NCBI GenBank assembly: GCA_023381695.1
Contig: JAMCQP010000072.1
Location: 1-64,000 of the forward strand
Source of the DNA: Bacillota bacterium
GTDB taxonomy: Bacteria; Bacillota; UBA5301; JAMCQP01
Length of the DNA stretch: 64,000 nucleotides
Direction: 5' to 3'
Shown: positions 61,582 to 64,000 of the stretch, one piece after another
Layout of the letters: each line of letters starts with the position of its first letter
Position numbering within the stretch: the stretch's first letter is position 1
Translations under genes and position numbers: made by a program
The notes under the pieces: generated by a model
Database searches by the model: none
What the model saw: the letters and a program-made list of their open reading frames with translations, nothing else
What the model was told of the DNA's origin: nothing

Positions 61582-62349
61582 ATGCGGCTGGATGGAAAAG
61601 TAGCAGTGGTAACCGGCGGCAGTTCAGGGATTGGCAGAGGCATTGCCGTAAAATTCAGCGAGGAAGGGGCCAGGGTTGCCGTCCTCGATATCCGGGAGGA
61701 GTCCCGCCTGGACAGTGAAACTCCCTCAACGGTGGAGGTTATTAAATCCAGGGGCGGGAGCGGCGTCTACCTGAAGACCGATGTAACCAGATCGGGCGAA
61801 GTCAATGAAGCGATGGAAAAGGTACTGGCAGCGCACGGGAAGGTGGACATCCTTGTCAACTGTGCCGGCATTTTCATTCGCAACTGCGTTGCCGATATCA
61901 GCGACGAAGAATGGGATCAAGTCATGCAGGTCAATGTGAGCGGGTACTTTTACACGTGCCGCCGGTTGATACCGGAAATGGTGAAGCAGGGATATGGCAA
62001 GATTGTCAATATCTCCTCGATTCACGGCCTCCTGGGGACAGGAATGGCGGCAAGCTACTGTGCTTCCAGGGGGGCGGTTACGAACCTGACCCGGCAGCTG
62101 GCTGTTGACTATGCCAGGGCAGGAATTACTGTCAATGCCATTGCGCCGGGTACAATTCCTGAAACGGCCATGTGCAAGCCGTTCGCGGAAACGCCGGAGA
62201 TTCGCAAGGAGTACGTGGCCCGGACGATGATGCCGCGGTTGGGAACTGCCGAAGATATCGCTTACGCGGCGGTTTACCTCGCCTCACCCGAGTCCGATTG
62301 GGTAACAGGGCAGTGCCTGGCCGTTGACGGCGGCTGGACCGCATGGTAA
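61582..62349 (+). CDS. Short-chain dehydrogenase/reductase with atypical YxxxR active site
   Basis: This 255-aa SDR has the cofactor motif TGGSSGIGRG, NCAG, catalytic Ser146 (NISSIHG) and Tyr159. The catalytic Lys of YxxxK is Arg163 (YCASR, codon AGG where AAG is expected). PG and the C-terminal VTGQCLAVDGGW are conserved. Activity may be reduced or altered. GGGGGG precedes the ATG. It sits between the ECF module and fdrA, so a role in catabolism of the imported compound is inferred. Confidence 0.85.
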   Translation: MRLDGKVAVVTGGSSGIGRGIAVKFSEEGARVAVLDIREESRLDSETPSTVEVIKSRGGSGVYLKTDVTRSGEVNEAMEKVLAAHGKVDILVNCAGIFIRNCVADISDEEWDQVMQVNVSGYFYTCRRLIPEMVKQGYGKIVNISSIHGLLGTGMAASYCASRGAVTNLTRQLAVDYARAGITVNAIAPGTIPETAMCKPFAETPEIRKEYVARTMMPRLGTAEDIAYAAVYLASPESDWVTGQCLAVDGGWTAW

Positions 62350-62407
62350 TACCCCTTCGAGGGGGTTAAGCTTGTTTTACAGCAATTGCGATCAGAGGTG
62401 GCTCAAG

Positions 62408-63955
62408 TTGGTTGTGAAAACCTTGGTGAAAAAGGGAAGTTACCAGGACTCGGTGGCGTTGATGCGCATTTCCCGCCAGGTTCGGGCTTCTTCCGGCATC
62501 AAGCAGGCTTCGGTGATGATGGCAACCGCACAGAACAAAGAGGTACTCAGGGAAGCAGGGTTGTTCAATGAATTGGCCGCCAGCGCCGGGCCTGGGGATA
62601 TGGTGGTTGCGGTGGAAGCGGAGAGCGAAGAAGCGGGGTCCGCGGCCTTAACGTTGGTGGAGCAGGTCCTTGCGGCCCCGGCGGCGCCGGAAGCAGCAGG
62701 CGTTCAGACGCCCAGGTACCGCACGGTGGCGGCTGGCGCAGGGTTTCTCAAAGGCGCCAACCTGGCTGTTATTTCCGTACCTGGCGTCTATGCGGCGGCT
62801 GAGGCCTTAAAGGCTTTAAAGAACGGCCTGAACGTGTTTCTCTTTAGTGATAATGTTCCCCTGAAGGATGAAATTGACCTCAAGCATTTTGCTCACGAAA
62901 GGGGACTTCTCGTCATGGGGCCCGACTGCGGAACAGCGTTTGTGGGCGGAATCCCATTGGGGTTTGCCAATGCTGTTCGTCGCGGCGGCATAGGTTTGGT
63001 GGGTGCTTCCGGAACCGGCCTGCAGGAAGTGATGAGCCTGATTGACCGGTGGGGTGGCGGTGTTTCCCAGGCGTTTGGCACAGGCGGCCGGGATTTAAGC
63101 GAGAGGGTGGGCGGGGCGACAATGCTGGATGCTCTTGGTGTTCTCTCCGAAGACCCCGGCACCAGGGTCATCGTGCTCGTCTCCAAACCTCCGGCGCCAG
63201 GTGTCGCCAGGGCCATTCTAGATCAGGCCGCCGGTGTCTCCAAACTGGTGGTAGTCTGCTTCCTCGGCTACAAGGTCCACTACCCTGACCGGCGGGGAGT
63301 ATTCCTGGCGTCAACCCTGGAAGAGGCCGCTCAGACGGCTGTCTTCCTGGAGCAGGGGCGCAAACCGGAACTGGGAATTCCGGACACTGCCTTCCAACTG
63401 CAGCCAGGCCGTGGGTACCTGCGCGGCCTGTTTTCCGGCGGTACCCTGGCTGATGAGGCCCTGCTTGTTGCCGAGGGCCGGCTCGGGGATGTCTTCTCCA
63501 ACCTTGGCGGGGCGGCGAAACTGGAAAACCCTTATCACAGCCAAAAGAATACGATTGTTGATATGGGCGACGACGAGTTTACGGTCGGCCGGCCCCATCC
63601 CATGCTGGATTTCTCCTACCGGGTTGAGCGGTTCCTGCGGGAAGCGGGCGATCCTGAAGTGGGCGTAATCCTGATGGATGTTGTCCTGGGTTTTGGCTCC
63701 AATCCCGACCCGGCGTTGGAATTGGCGCCAGCCATTGTGGATGCCCTCAACCAGGCCCGGTTTGATGGACGGGACCTCAAAATTGTGATCAGTCTGGTGG
63801 GGACCGATTCTGACCCACAATCCTACCGCGCCCAGGCGGAAAAATTCCGGGCCGCCGGCGCCATTGTGGCGTCAACCAATGCCCAGGCGGCCCGTTTGGC
63901 GGTAAGACTTTTAGCCGGCCAGACAAAAGAGAGAACCACGGGGGGTGCGAACTGA
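62408..63955 (+). CDS. fdrA: FdrA-family protein (oxamate carbamoyltransferase subunit, AllF-like)
   Basis: FdrA has two succinyl-CoA-synthetase-like halves. In E. coli it works with YlbE and YlbF to move a carbamoyl group between oxalurate/oxamate and phosphate in anaerobic allantoin use. Here 515 aa include KKGSYQDSVALMRISR at the start, MGPDCGTAFVGGIPLGFAN, RGGIGLVGASGTGLQEVM (with GASGTGLQE, a nucleotide-binding-like loop), GTGGRDLS, LFSGGTLADEALL and a C-terminal domain ending near RLAVRLLAG. The TTG at 62408 follows AGAGGTGG by six bases; GTG 62414 is an alternative. Confidence 0.87.
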   Translation: MVVKTLVKKGSYQDSVALMRISRQVRASSGIKQASVMMATAQNKEVLREAGLFNELAASAGPGDMVVAVEAESEEAGSAALTLVEQVLAAPAAPEAAGVQTPRYRTVAAGAGFLKGANLAVISVPGVYAAAEALKALKNGLNVFLFSDNVPLKDEIDLKHFAHERGLLVMGPDCGTAFVGGIPLGFANAVRRGGIGLVGASGTGLQEVMSLIDRWGGGVSQAFGTGGRDLSERVGGATMLDALGVLSEDPGTRVIVLVSKPPAPGVARAILDQAAGVSKLVVVCFLGYKVHYPDRRGVFLASTLEEAAQTAVFLEQGRKPELGIPDTAFQLQPGRGYLRGLFSGGTLADEALLVAEGRLGDVFSNLGGAAKLENPYHSQKNTIVDMGDDEFTVGRPHPMLDFSYRVERFLREAGDPEVGVILMDVVLGFGSNPDPALELAPAIVDALNQARFDGRDLKIVISLVGTDSDPQSYRAQAEKFRAAGAIVASTNAQAARLAVRLLAGQTKERTTGGAN

Positions 63956-64000
63956 TGACGTTTGCGGCCGCGAGCCTGAAAGAAGGGCCCAAAGTTGTCA
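63955..64000 (+). CDS. Start of next gene (3' partial), possibly YlbE/AllG-like
   Basis: The ATG overlaps the fdrA stop by one base (TGATG). Only 15 residues are in the window (MTFAAASLKEGPKVV). In E. coli the gene after fdrA is ylbE (DUF1116), whose N-terminus contains a similar basic segment followed by hydrophobic residues, so this is the expected neighbour; the fragment is too short to prove it. Confidence 0.5.
   Translation, partial: MTFAAASLKEGPKVV

Overview
The window is GC-rich DNA from an anaerobic, clostridial-type Firmicute. Strong AGGAGG ribosome-binding sites, frequent GTG/TTG starts and TTGACA-N17-TATAAT promoters support this. So do an anaerobic (cbi) cobalamin pathway, a ferredoxin-dependent 2-oxoacid oxidoreductase, MenA and several ECF transporters. 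I cannot name the genus; a Peptococcaceae/Moorella-like organism is a guess. The first gene is cut by the left edge and the last by the right edge. No rRNA, tRNA, CRISPR or transposase was seen.

1-4.5 kb holds a fused AAA-VWA chelatase subunit, a BchI-type AAA subunit and a two-gene ABC-2 exporter. 4.57-19.1 kb is a nearly complete B12 island: promoter, cobalamin riboswitch and terminator, then cbiA, the cobalt transporter cbiMNQO, cbiD-E-T-L-F-G-H-J-X-C, the adenosyltransferase cobO, and a probable alpha-ribazole uptake/kinase pair (cblT, cblS). cbiG is interrupted in frame by 23 bases identical to the Illumina TruSeq adapter, so that break is almost certainly an assembly artefact.

19.2-26.4 kb carries a small unknown protein, a leftward menA/CPBP-protease pair, a P-loop protein with korABCD, and a secreted metallo-beta-lactamase-fold protein followed by a 32-residue membrane peptide. 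26.4-32.6 kb is a self-contained cassette: a TetR repressor under a promoter overlapped by a perfect 21-bp inverted repeat, a LolD-like ATPase, two FtsX/MacB permeases, a LolA-like protein and a predicted beta-barrel. 32.8-41.4 kb is a carbohydrate-type operon: a large exported PIG-L deacetylase, a ROK regulator, an argininosuccinate-lyase-like enzyme and a three-gene sugar ABC transporter. 41.5-44.4 kb is a PepSY protein divergent from a two-component system, with 11-bp tandem repeats between them. 44.4-46.2 kb is a patch of small genes and remnants. 46.3-48.9 kb is a leftward cadCA-type metal-resistance operon.

49.2 kb to the end is the most unusual region. It contains an iron-sulfur protein, a protein of unknown family and a zinc alcohol dehydrogenase. 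A YkoE/YkoD/YkoC-like ECF importer, a dihydropyrimidinase/hydantoinase-type amidohydrolase and a PucR regulator follow. Next come a second, divergent ECF importer of the same layout, an SDR with an altered active-site motif, and FdrA, with the start of another gene after it. PucR, a cyclic-amidohydrolase and FdrA (a subunit of the oxamate carbamoyltransferase of allantoin catabolism) suggest uptake and ring-opening of a purine-, hydantoin- or pyrimidine-like compound by a pathway not obviously described.
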